DNA of 64,000 bases from Lota lota (lineage: Eukaryota > Chordata > Actinopteri > Gadiformes > Lotidae), in contig JACYXH010000446.1 in the NCBI GenBank assembly GCA_026745465.1, forward strand, positions 310,001 through 374,000, written 5' to 3'. The notes under the pieces are model-generated. The model ran no database searches. It was not told the origin of the DNA and saw nothing but the letters and a program-made list of their open reading frames with translations. How positions within the stretch are numbered: position 1 is the stretch's first letter; every line of letters starts with the position of its first letter. A program made the position numbers and the translations under genes. Positions 28,301-40,664 of the stretch are shown in pieces.

Positions 28301-31300
28301 TGCAGAGTCCCAAGCAGAAAATGCCCTTCCCTCATCAACAAGTGAAGTGGAAAAGGAGGCTGCGGCAGTATCGGAGCAAGGTTTGGCAGAGAAAGAGCTT
28401 ATTTGCAAAGTGAATGACACTCGTGAAGAACCCAGACAAGTTATAGTTCATGAAGATGGCCAACTTACTAAAGTTACAGATGAACTGGAAACATTGACTT
28501 CACTATCTGTGGCCTCTGTAATAACTGAAGACATTGCAGAGTCCCAAGCAGAAGAGGCCAAGAGGGAAGTTGAAAAGGAGGCTGCAATATTGACTGAACA
28601 AGGTTTTACAGAGAAAGAGCTTGTTTCCATCGATAATGACCCTTGTGATGAACCCAGACAAGTTTTAATTCTGGAAGATGGCCAACTAACTGAAGTGACT
28701 GATGAATTAAAAACATCGCAATCTATCCATTTGAGCACTCTGAACTCTGAAGCCAGAAATGTTGAGTTCCATCAAAAGCAATTTATATCAGAAGACATCA
28801 TAGGATTCAATACAGAAAATGCCAGCACCTCGATTACAGATGCAGATGAGAAAGAAACTGCGACACAGTCAGACCATTCATTGTTGGAAAAGGAGTTTGT
28901 TACTGTAGAGAATGACCAGAGGGAAGTACCTCAGCAAATTCCAGTTGAAAACTGTGGCCAAATCATTGAAGTGACAAATGAATTGGAAGAATCAACTTCT
29001 GTAGAAGTAGCCTCTGTGAATAGTGATGTTAGTACTTTTCAGTCACTCGAAAAGCAGGCTTTTACAGAAGATAACCTTGAATCTCATGCGGAGAATGCCG
29101 TTCCCACCTCCAGAGGTGAGGTTGTAAAGGAGACTGCAATAGTGACTGAGCAAGGTTTGGTGGAGAAAAAGGTTGTTTCCATAGAGAAGGACTGTGATGT
29201 TTCCCAAAACATTCTTGTTCACGAAGATTTCCAATTAACTGAAGGTGTAAAGGAATTGGAAACATTCAATTATCTCAATGTGGCCTCAGTGAATTCGGAG
29301 GTTGGTATTGCTCAGGCACTTGAAAAACTGGTTTTGACTGAAGACAATGCAGAGTCTCAAGCAGAGAATGCCCTTCCCTCATCCACGAGTGACGTGTATG
29401 AGCAGGGTGTGGCTGATAAAGAGCTTGATTCCAGAGAGAATTACCCTTGCGATGTACCTAGACAAGTTCTAATTCAAGAAAGTGGCAAACTAACTGAAAT
29501 GACTGATGAATTAAAAACATCGCAATCTGTCCATTTGGGCACTCTGAACACTGAAGCCAGAGATTTCGAGTTCTATCAAAAGCAAATGATATCAGAAGAC
29601 ATCATAGGATCCAATACAGAAAATACCATCACCTCGATTACAGATGCAGATGAGAAAGAAACCGCGACACAGTCAGAGCAATCGTTGTTGGCTAAAGAGC
29701 TTGTAACTGTAGAAAGTGTCCTTAGTGAGGAACTGCAGCACATTTCAGTTACAGATTATATCCAGGTCGCTGATGTTACTGAGGAGTTGGAACCAGTAAC
29801 ATCTACTCATGAAGCTTCTGTGGATTCTAATGCTGCCATCGTTGAGGTTCCTGAAAAGCAAGTTGTATCTGAAGACATCCCAGAACAAGATGGAGCCTCT
29901 GCCTCAGTGACAGCTGAAGTTGAGAATGAAACAGGGGTACTGATAGAGCAAGCTCTTGTGGAAAAACCACCAACAATGGTTTACGATGACCCTAAAGAAA
30001 TTCCCCAACAGAGTGTGGTAAAAGAAGATGTTGAAGTAGTTAATGTGTCAACAGAGTTTGAAGCTCCGCCTGCTGTTCAAATTGCACCTCTGTTCAGTAT
30101 TGTTGAGGTTATTGAAAAGCAAGTTACATCTCAAGACCTAGTATCTAATGCAGAGAATGCCTACCCTGTCATTACAGTTGAAGATGAGAAAGCAACTGTA
30201 ACTCAACCAGAGCAACCAGTGTTGGAAAAAGAGCTTTTAACTGTAGAAAGCGACCTCAGTGAAGAACCGCAGCACATTTCAGTCACAGATGATGTCCAGG
30301 TTGCTGAAGTCACAAAGGAATTGGATCCACCAACACATATTAATTTAGCTTCTGTGGACTCTAATGCTGGTATTGTTGAGGTTCTTGAAAATCAAGTTCT
30401 ATCTGGAGACATCCCAGTACCCGATGGATCCTCTGTCTCAGTGACAGCTGAAGTTGAGAATGAAACTGGGGTACTGACAGAGGAAGCTCTTGAAGAGCTT
30501 CCAACTGTGGACTATGACCCTAAGGGAATTCCCCAACAGAGTGTGGTAAAAGAAGATGATGAAGTAGTTAAGGTGTCAACTGAGTTTGAAGCTCCACCTA
30601 CTCCTCATACAGCCCCTCTGATTTCAGAGTCCAGTATTGTTGAGGTTATTGTAGAGCAAGTTACATTTGAAGACCAAGGGTGTAATGCAGAGAATGCCAA
30701 ACCAGTCATTACAGTTGAAGAAGACAAAGAAACTGTAACTCAACCAGAGCAACCATTGTTGGAAAAAGAGCTTTTAACTGTAGAAAGCGACCTTAGTGAG
30801 GAACCACAGCAAATTTCAGTTACAGATGATGTCCAGGTTGTTGAATTTACAAAGGAATTGGAAGCATCAACATCTGTTTATTTAGCGTCTGTTGACTCCA
30901 ATGCTGGTATCATTGAAGTTCTTGAAAAGCAAGGTGTATCTGAAGACCTTGGACCCAACGCAGTGAATGCCAGCACCCTGATACCAGTTGAAGACGAGAA
31001 AGAAACTGTAACTCAATCAGAGCTATCACTGTTGGAAAAAGAGCTTGTAATTGTGGAAAGTGACCTTAGTGAGGAACCGCAGCACATTTCAATCACAGAT
31101 GATGTCCAGGTTGCTGAAGTCACAAAGGAATTGGATGCACCAACACATATTAATTTAGCTTCTGTGGACTCTAATGCTGGTATTGTTGAGGTTCTTGAAA
31201 ATCAAGTTCTATCTGGAGACATCCCAGTACCCGATGGATCCTCTGTCTCAGTGACAGCTGAAGTTGAGAATGAAACTGGGCTACTGACAGAGGAAGCTCT

Positions 31301-34300
31301 TGTGGTTGAAGAGCTTCCAACTGTGGACTATGACCCTAAGGGAATTCCCCAACAGAGTGTGGTAAAAGAAGATGATGAAGTAGTTAAGGTGTCAACAGAG
31401 TTTGAAGCTCCACCTACTCCTCATACAGCCCCTCTGATTTCAGAGTCCAGTATTGTTGAGGTTATTGTACAGCAAGTTACATTTGAAGACGTAGGATCTA
31501 ATGCAGAGAATGCCAAACCCGTGATTACAGTTGAAGAAGACAAAGAGACTGTAACTCAATCAGAGCAATGTTTGTTGGAAAAAGAGCTTGTAACTGTAGA
31601 AAGTGATCTTATTGAGGAACCACAGCACATTTCAGTTACAGATGTTGTTCAGATCGCTGACATAACTAAGGAATTGGAAGCATCAACATCTACTGATGTA
31701 GTTTCTGTGGACTATAATGTTGGTATCGTTGAGGTTCTTGAAAAGCAGGATATATCTGAAGACATCCAAGTATCTGATGTAGCCTCTGCATCAGTGACAG
31801 CTGAAATTGAGAATGAAACTGGGTTACTGACAGAGCAAGCTCTTTTGGTTAAAAAGGTTCCAAGCTTGGATGCTGACCCTAATGAAATTCCCCAACAGAG
31901 TGTGGTAAAAGATGGTGAAGTAGTTAAGGTGTCAACAGAGTTTGAAGCTCCATCTCATGTTCAAATTACCCCTCTGATTTCGGATTCCAGTATTGTTGAG
32001 GTTATTGAAAAGCAAGTTACATCTGAAGACCTAGGATCTGATGCAGAGAATGCCAACACCTTGATTACAGTGGAAAATGAAAAATTAACGCATTCAGAGC
32101 AATCATTGTTGGAAAAAGAGCTTGTAACTGTAGAAAGCAACCTCAATGAAGAACCACAGCACATTTCAGATACAGATGTTCAGGTTGCTGAAGTCACAAA
32201 GGAATTTGAAGCATCAACATTTGTTCATGTAGCTTCTCTGGACTCCAATGCTGGGATTGTTGAGATTCTTGAAAAGCAAGTTGTATCTGAAAACATCCCA
32301 GTCCCCAATGGAGCCTCTGTCTCAGTGACAGCTGAAGTTGAGAATGAAACTGGGGTACTGATAGAGCAAGTGGTTGGGGGTAAAGCGCTTCCAGCCATGG
32401 ACGATGACCCTAATGAAATTCCCCAGCAGTGTGTCGTAAAACAAGATGATAAAGTTGTGAAAGTGTCAACAGAGTTTGAAGCTCCATCTCATGTTCAAAT
32501 TACCCCTCTGATTTTGGGGTCCAGTATGGTTGAGGTTATTGAAAAGCAAGTTCTATCTGAAGACATCCCAGTAACTGATGCAGAAAAGGCCTCTGCTTCA
32601 ACTACAGCTGAAGCTGAGAACGAAACAGCACTACTGATAGCACAAGCGCTCGTTGAAAAAGTGCTTATAACTGTAGTGAAAGACCTTGATGAAATTCACA
32701 GACAGTGCACTGTCAAAAACAACGATGAGTTTGCAGACATTGCAAAATTATGTACACCCCAAGTGCTTCAAAAACATGTTATACCTGAAGTTATCCCAGC
32801 TCCAGACACAGAAAATGCCCTTGATTCAATGACAGTGTATATTGAGAATCAGGGGGTCATACTGACAGAGCATGCTGTTGTAGAAAAAGAGATTCAAACC
32901 ATAGAGGGTGACCCTTATGAAGTTCCCAGATACAGTGCAGTGAAAAATAACGATCAGTCAACAGAAGTTACCAAGGACTTGGAAGCGCCAACAGCAGTGA
33001 AAATGGTCTTGATAAACCAGGAGACAAGTGTAACCGAAGTTTTTGAAAAACAACATGACTATGTGGCCTTAGTAGTGCCTGAACCCAGCCATGAAGTGGT
33101 CTCTACTGCAGTAAATGATGAGGGTGATATCAATAAACTTGCTGAGGTAGAAAAGAATGCGGAAATGGTTGAGGATGGTGCAGCAATGCAGTATGAAGAT
33201 GGTGCAGCAATACAAGCATTTACATGCGGCGCAAAATATGTCAAAACCTCAATGCACGATGATGCCAACACGGAAACACCAAACATTAGGGAACCTTTGT
33301 TAGATGTCATGGCAACTGAAGAAGAGCCCCAGGACACTGTAGAGCCTGTCAGGGTCCTGGAACCATATATGCAGGAGGACATGATAGAGATGGCCGAAAA
33401 AAGCAAGGGAGATGCTGAGATCAAATCAGCTGAGGAAGTGGGAGTCACAGATGCCAATGAGGCTATGGACATTGGTTGCAAAGTTCAAAATGAGGTAGAG
33501 AATGTCTCCACCTCCCTGGCAACAGAGGAGGAGATACTTGCTGAGATGGATAATGTCATCGCAAAGGAGGTGGATCAACAGGAAAACCAGACAGAAGTGT
33601 CTGAAGAAGGGGCAAAGGAGGAGTCTTGTTTGAAGGAAGAGCGTGTGTGCGCAGTACAAGTTATTGTCACTCCACCAACTGATAAACAAGAAGCAACAGA
33701 AATTACCCAAAGTGAACCAAGTGAATTGGAGGCTCAGAAAGTAACAGAAAACAAGTCTGATGCATCGATCGAAAGACAACCAGAAGTTCTATCCATCACT
33801 GAAATTGGAAATGAAGAGGAAACCGCCTCAATTCATGTTTTTGCGACTACAGACGATTTCTCCATAGATAAACCCAAAACATATCTAGATGAAACTAAAG
33901 TTGAATTAAAAAAAGAATCAGATGAAAATGTCATAGACGAGGATTCATCATGTTCCCCAGAGCTATTAGCTGCAAAGGAAATGATTGAGGCCAAACAGGA
34001 GCAAACTTACTCTTGTTACGTGGTTACGCCCAACAACACAGGCATGGTAGTACCTCAAATAATAATCTCATCTGAAAAAGTGCAACCAACTATTGAAATG
34101 AGGGTGAAAGAAATTCAAGCAATAGAGAATGTGGAATCCAACATACAAATGGAGGTAACTGAACTTCAAGTAAAGGAGAAAGAAGATCCAACTATTAAAA
34201 TTGAAGTGACAGAACTTCAAGTATTGGAGAAAGTGGAACCTAACATTCAAAAGGAGTTAACAGAACTAGGAACAGAACAGAAAAGTGAACCACTAAAACA

Positions 34301-35534
34301 GATCCAGGTGTCTGCGGTCGAAGTAAAAGCGAATGTGGTACCCAAAATACAAATTGAGGGAACAGACTTTCCAGCTACCGAGAAACTGGAATCAACTATT
34401 AAAATGGAGGGAACAGAGCTTCAAGTAACAGAGGAAGTGGAACAAAACATTGAAATTGCACTTACCAAGATTAAAGTCACCGAACGACCTGAAGATGTTG
34501 TCCAAGCAATAGAGGCAATAGATCTTGAGGAAACTGAAGTAGAAATTAAAAAGGAATTAGATATACATCTCATAGAGGATTCATCATTTTCACCACAGGA
34601 AGTAGCTGCGACGGAAATGATGGATGCAAAACAGGAGCAAACTCACCCCTGTGAGGTGGTTACACCAAGTGAGGAAGGAGAGACAACTATTAAAATGGAG
34701 GTAACAGAAATTCAGCTGACAGAGAAAGTACAACCCAAGATACAAATGGAGGTAACTGAACTTCAAGTGAAAAGGAAAGTGGAACCAAACATTCAAATAG
34801 CGTTAACAGAAATGAAAAACTCCTCAACACAGCCCGAACGACCTGAGGTTGGTGTCCAAGCAGAAGAGGCAATAGAAAAAGCGAGAACAATCAAAATGGC
34901 AGACGTACCCGAGAGCCTTCAGAAGAGATGGGTATCTGAGGTTTCAGTAACTCGGGTGATAGAAGTCACAGGACTGGTTAAAGAATTCGATTCAACGAGG
35001 GAGATGATTCAGGCGGAACCGGTGGTGCCCCAAGTTGGCACAGAGCAAGTCGTGTTCCTGAGTCAAACGGGGCTATGTCACAGTGTTGTGGGGCCTTTAG
35101 AAACAACACCGCAACACTTAGTGCACATCGAGCAAGCAGAGAGAGCCGTGCCATCCAGTCGTCCGGTTCAGCCCGAGGTTGGTGTCGAGGCGGCAGAACC
35201 CGTCCCACGAGGGGAAGAGGAACTGGGGCAGGATGTCTGGCTGGATGCAGAGGAGGACATTGGCAAGCAAGAAGGTGCAGAGAAGACTGAGATTGAACCC
35301 CAAGAGTCTGTGGAAAGTCAATGGGAAGGTTCTCAGGCCGATGACCAAGAAGAAGAGTTCCTGGATACAACTGGGCATGCTCACATTGAGGAAGAAAGTA
35401 GCCCAGAAGAAATACAAGCGATAGGAGAAATATATGAAATAGAGAGAGAAGGGGAAGACTTTGCTATTGCACTGGAGGATTCACAAATTAGGAATCTAAC
35501 AGAGACAAGTTTGATTTGCAAGGAGCTGGACTAA
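22375..35534 (+). CDS. akap12: A-kinase anchoring protein 12 (gravin/SSeCKS), greatly expanded
   Basis: Coding exons 22375-22479, 24276-24375 and 24541-35534 keep frame and give 3,732 residues, about twice human AKAP12 (1,782). The start is MGDTQS, a myristoylation signal (Gly2, Ser6) like the human alpha form. Exon 2 begins LLHNNAQISGLHG, matching human LLQKNGQLSTING. Scaffold motifs follow in family order: FRKFFSNISLKLTVK (about 131), SPLQRLLSGANLKKVS, WETLKRLLTPKK (446), VSWDSLLCGS-like stretch, TWKSFKRLVTPKRKSR (574), SLKKFLPGRKKRRP, and ETEMVSAVSQLTDS. These basic modules bind PKC, calmodulin and membrane lipids in gravin. From about residue 1162 to 2909 lies an array of about 20 acidic units, then shorter C-terminal repeats. 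The canonical C-terminal RII-binding helix is not evident. The stop is at 35532-35534. Confidence 0.95.
22480..24275 (+). other. akap12: akap12 intron 1
   Basis: Donor AAG|GTAACG and acceptor TTTTACATTTCAG bound 1,796 bases of AT-rich sequence. A C-rich tract (about 23780-23792) is present. No other gene or clear mobile element is recognised. Confidence 0.7.
27820..33060 (+). repeat. akap12: Coding tandem array, about 20 units of about 87 residues, in akap12
   Basis: Units share an anchor of the form EKQVxSEDIPV, then an AENA/VTAEVENET stretch, then TEQxLxEKELVTVES, then EVPQQ-like or EEPQHIS, and VTKELEAxTSVxxASVxS. About 20 anchors are counted, from MTEDIPVQ near 27840 to IPEVIPAP near 32780, a mean spacing of about 260 bases. 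The frame is open throughout, so it is coding and not a satellite. Some units are nearly identical at the DNA level (see findings). Confidence 0.85.
34080..34810 (+). repeat. akap12: Short coding repeat (about 18 residues) near the akap12 C-terminus
   Basis: About ten degenerate units of the form KVEPNIQMEVTELQVTE, for example KVQPTIEMRVKEIQAIE and KLESTIKMEGTELQVTE. The array is split by a second copy of a block (EVEIKKELD, EDSSFSPQE, AKQEQT, VVTP) also found at about 33890-34030. Confidence 0.75.
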
Positions 35535-36840
35535 TTCCTCTTCAACTCCAGAATCAAGAAAGGGTGAGACTTTTTAAATTGATTCTTTCAAATATTAAAG
35601 CAATCACCAGATTGTCTTGTTTTCCTGAAATTCATCTATTTATTGAAGATACATGTTTGCTTACTATGTACTCCTCTTTTAATGACATCCTTGATCTTGT
35701 CAATGTTTTCTTCAGGTGGAACAGCGTAGAAGTGGAAGGCTGTTGACAAAGTAACAAGTAATGGAAAACAGCAGGAATGGAAAGAGACATTTTTCATCCT
35801 AATTGTCCGATATACTGTTTTGGGGTATATTTAGAACAATTTATTTGCATAATAATTTCATTAATATGTTCAGCTCTTGCTATAGAGACAGCATGGAAAC
35901 TCGAAGCTCAGAAAACCCTGAACGTCATTCATACAGTTTGAATACAGGCACTTACATTCTTATGCTGCATACTATAATTATTTTACAGAGTGCATTTTCA
36001 TTTATATTTGTAATCGCTGCAATGTATACATCTTTTACTGAAGGAGCTGTCTCAATCCTGGGGTAGAACATTTTAATTTGCGGTTTTACGAAGTCACTTT
36101 GCAATGAATCTTTTGTAATAATAAATGGTACAAAGGAATGTGAAATGGTTTTAAAAACAGAAACAATGCAATCCATATGAATATAATCTGTAGCTATATA
36201 AAAAGATAAAGTCTATATAACAGCTAGTATATTTTGATATGAGGAGGCTCTATGCCAAATAGACCGTGGTTAACTGAAAGTAACTAACTAAGTAAGTAAC
36301 TAGTAGTAAACTACTCCCAACTAGATAAACGTATCTAGGACAGCGGTTTCTTGGTCACACTGATGCAACTGCATTCACTTTGTACTTAGATGTTTTTAAA
36401 TTTAGACATTTTGATATGAGCCCAAGGTTGTCACACTGCTCTATAATGTATTACCACAAATTAATATTGCACTGAGCTAAGAACACATATATATTACTAT
36501 AGCAATGTACTAGTACAGTAATATTTATCACTATATAATCTACAGCGCCTTAACTGTATTCTACCCATTCATGGCACCTTGGCTTCCAGTGTTTCATTTT
36601 CAGGAGTTAAAGGCAGCTGGTGATGTCCAAGAGTGTAAGAATGAGACCGGAAATGTGCTTGTAAGAGCAAACTGTATGTTGCGTCACTGATGCATTTAAC
36701 ATCCCTTCCAATCAGATTACACAAGAACTAAAGTTTTAAATTAAACTAATGTTTCCATATGCACCAATATATTTCCGAATGTGTACAAAATGCCACTGCG
36801 ATGATATTTTATTTCAATAAATGTCTAAAGAATTTTAAGC
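35535..36840 (+). other. akap12: akap12 3' UTR, with probable terminal noncoding exon
   Basis: A donor (AAAGG|GTGAGA) at about 35562 and an acceptor (TTTTCTTCAG) at 35715 suggest a short intron in the 3' UTR, less than 50 bases past the stop and so not expected to trigger nonsense-mediated decay. AATAAA at 36816-36821 is the likely end signal. Rmnd1 converges from the right, ending near 37030. Confidence 0.5.
36816..36821 (+). terminator. akap12: Polyadenylation signal of akap12
   Basis: AATAAA about 1.28 kb after the stop and about 200 bases before the convergent rmnd1 3' end. Earlier candidates exist (for example near 36119). Confidence 0.45.
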
Positions 36841-37045
36841 ATACTCTTCTTGATGTATAATCTGACCCATGCAACTTGGTTGATTCCAGACAATTATAAA
36901 ATAAGTATGTTAGGCAAGAAAAGGCAATGTGTGCTCTTAGAACTACATTTATCCAAATATGAATCAAATATAAAACAATGCAAACTGAAAAGTTGCATCC
37001 AATAAAATAGGAGTACAGAAACAAAACACTAGATTTTAAATATAA

Positions 37046-37051
37046 TTTATT
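37046..37051 (-). terminator. rmnd1: Polyadenylation signal of rmnd1
   Basis: AATAAA on the minus strand, about 165 bases after the rmnd1 stop at 37217. Confidence 0.5.
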
Positions 37052-37216
37052 AACTGATATGGAAAGATAATATATTATACAACAGCAAGGGGCTCATTCA
37101 CATTCATTGACAGTTTATAACATCCATTTCCAGAGAGATCTGGGCTCTGTAATTCAGCAGTCTTCTTTGGTAAACGCCATTTCACCAAACATTGGTTGAG
37201 ACCTCAGTTGAACTGT

Positions 37217-40200
37217 TTAAAATATGACTCTTGCCAGTTCAAACATGACCTTGAAAACAAGAAAAGCAGAACAAGTTCAGGATCTCCACATAGGAACTTG
37301 CTCATTCGTTGCCAAGACATCCAAATTTAACATGTATTCAATTAGAATAGATTAATAGGGCCATAGCATTATCATACCTGGTAAACCAGCTCAAGTCATA
37401 ATATTTATGGATGAACAAAGGCTTGACTTTCATGTCAATCTTAACAACATTGAGTCTGGAGGTTCATCATAAAGGAATTCATGTATGGAGTTCAGGTTAC
37501 CTCTAAAGTGATGAGGTATGGAGTTCAGGTTACCTCTAAAGTGATGAGGTATGGAGTTCAGGTTACCTCTAAAGTGATGAGATATGTGTTCAGGTTACCT
37601 CTAAAGTGATGAGATATGTGTTCAGGTTACCTCTAAAGTGATGAGATATGTGTTCAGGTTACCTCTAAAGTGATGAGATATGTGTTCAGGTTACCTCTAT
37701 AGTGATGAGGTATGGGTTCAGGTTACCTCTAAAGTGATAAGATATGAGTTCAGGTTACCTCTAAAGTGATGAGATATGTGTTCAGGTTACCTCTAAAGTG
37801 ATGAGATATGTGTTCAGGTTACCTCTAAAGTGATGAGATATGTGTTCAGGTTACCTCTAAAGTGATGAGATATGTGTTCAGGTTATCTCTAAAGTGATGA
37901 GAAATGTGTTCAGGTTACCTCTAAAGTGATGAGATATGTGTTCAGGTTACCTCTATAGTGATGAGGTATGGAGTTCAGGTTACCTCTAAAGTGATGAGAT
38001 ATGTGTTCAGGTTACCTCTATAGTGATGAGGTATGGGTTCAGGTTACCTCTAAAGTGATGAGATATGAGTTCAGGTTACCTCTAAAGTGATGAGATGAGT
38101 TCAGGTTACCTCTAAAATGATGAGGGATGGCGTTTAGTGTTACCTCTATAATGATGAGGTATGGGTTCAGGTTACCTCTAAAGTTATGAGGGATGGCGTT
38201 TAGTGTTACCTCTATAATGATGAGGTATGGGTTCAGGTTACCTCTAAAGTTATGAGGTATGGAGTTCAGTGTTACCTCTATAGTGATAAGGTATGAGCTC
38301 AGGGTTACCTCTATAGTGATGAGGTATGGCGTTCAGTTACCTCTATAGTGATGAGGATGACAATCATCCACTCCAGCCTCAAGCTATGCTTCTCACTCAG
38401 GTGGTTCCTCATCAGGTCAGCCAGCTCCGTGCAGTGCTGCAGCTTCTCATTCACCACCTGCGACACAGAAAGAAACAATGCCATTTTACTATAATTTACT
38501 ATGTAGTCATAAAGCAGACGCTTTTATCCAAACCAATTGGCTGCTGAGATTAAAACAACTGTCAATGTTCACAAAAACATTGAACTTCAACCCTGAACAA
38601 CCAAGTATTATTATGAAACACATTTCCCTAATCTAATCAAAAATATAAATAAATCACTTCAGATGGAAAACATTTGTGCAATATGATGATTGAGAAGACA
38701 TTTTGATAACCAGTAAGTAAACTTACAAACAAACAAGTAAACTGCACTATGATTACAGTATTACATTAATATTATCTGCCAGTCTGAGGATCTGCATGGC
38801 TGGAAACCACTCCCTTCAGTTCAAGAGAGACATCAGTTTTGAATGAGAGGATTTCTCATTATTAATACACTTTCAAACACCCCAAATATGTAGTAACAGT
38901 ACCCTCTAGGGTTTACCTCAGGTCATTGCGTTTAGTAATTTGACATGTTTTATGGACTTGCAGGTGAGCCAGAGAACAAGCAAAGCACTACATCAATATT
39001 AGAGAAACTACAAATAGTCAAGAGTTGTCCTCGAAAATACTGTACTTAAGTAGCTATAGCAATCAAAATAATGGATTTGATTGGTGGCTGCTAAGTGCAT
39101 TGGACTTACTGATACAGCAAAGTACCTGTATAGCAGAAGGGCACTGTACTAGTGGGGTTGCCACCAAAACAGCATCGTGATACTAGACAAAGCGGTGCTG
39201 GACCAGAAGAGCACCTCGGTATGGTAGATAAAAACAGGGTTGGACCAGTTCATCGTGGCAGGACCAGAGCACTAGAAACCACCAAGAGTAAGGGGGGCTA
39301 GGCATGGCCTTTTTGCAAAACAGCTCTGTGGGGTGCTGACGAACGTTTGAGAAATAGCCGTAGGCCTAGTTAACATTTCTGCTAGTTAGGTTCCTCCTGT
39401 TCTTCAAATGGATATTCCTCTTTATCAAATAGACATGTTCTTGACATTTTCTGCATCAAAAGTGATTTCAGTTCCCCCACGCAGTTGCCAGAGAGAGAGA
39501 GAGAGAGATTTATGGTAAGGCTTTGTGAACTTTAGCATGTAATCAGTTCAATTAATATGCTTTTACACACTTGACTACAACTAATACAAATCATAAACAA
39601 AAAGAGATAATAACATAATCTTCCTTCCTTTTATAGATGGAAAGAACATTTGTATTTCGAAATGTATGCTTTGATACCTGTTGGCCCCACTTGTTGTTAG
39701 TGGAAGTTTTCTTCAAAATCAGTAGAGCTCAAGTACAACTTAATTTACACCAAACCAACCTTTTTTTATCTTTGAACTTATATAATAATTTATCTAGCAT
39801 CATTAACAACATTGAAGTGGCCTATAGGCTGTACGGGTACATTACCCATTAATTAACATTAGTTAATGCAGTAATAAGCATTAATATATAGCATTAGCAA
39901 AGGGGTTTAGGTTTTTGTATTATAGTTCAGTTCTTGTTAGTTAAAGGTACTGGTTAGGGTTAGGTAGCATAAGTTAACTGTTACCTAACTGTTAGTTAAT
40001 GCCTATTACTGCATTAACTAATGTTAATTATTGGTTAAATAATGTGCCCTTTTTGTTAATTGTTACAAATAGAAGAAGCACAGGCGTACTTCTATTGCTG
40101 GTCTTAACTTAATTAACATTTGCTTTGTTTTGTTTATACCTACCAAAGAAAAAAGAGAAGTACCTCCTGGAGCAGTGTTGCATTCACTCCATCTGTGGTG

Positions 40201-40577
40201 TGCGTGCATGTGATTGACAGGCAAGATGGATTCCCCGAACCAATCAGGGAAGAGAGGCCCTGATTGGTCAGAAATGAGCCAGTAGTGGTCCAAAAATGAA
40301 GTCAACCAAAACTGATATTCTCACAGAGCATTTCACTCACTAACCGCTGGACGATGGCTATGGCATTTCTCAAAAAGGACACTCAAATGACAGCACTTGA
40401 ATCCTACCTTAAGCATCTTTAATATATTTGGCAGTAGGTCATGCGTACCTTGACCCGGCGGTTGATGCTGAGGAACATACAGGTCTTGTCATAGAGCTGC
40501 TCCAGGTTCTCTCGGTCCCAGTAGAAGTCTGGTGTCATGAGCAGATCTGAGCTCAGGTTGATGCAGTGTCTGTCAGG

Positions 40578-40664
<87 letters not shown>

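Larger units (their letters stand above)
38458..40448 (-). other. rmnd1: rmnd1 intron with several mobile-element remnants
   Basis: The 1,991-base intron holds a minus-strand V-SINE-like tail at about 38505-38545 (GGATAAAAGCGTCTGC on the minus strand), a short GA repeat near 39492, a fold-back element at 39835-40049, and a copy of the fbxo30-intron transposon family at 40140-40420. Confidence 0.6.

Noticed and set aside
24609-35534. Possibility that the 11-kb open frame is a bacterial or viral insertion
   Set aside because: It carries AKAP12 motifs in order, joins two upstream exons in frame, and has the base composition of its surroundings.
37491-38365. CRISPR-like array
   Set aside because: Units of 32-33 bp are contiguous with no unique spacers and match an exon-intron junction; it is a minisatellite in a vertebrate intron.
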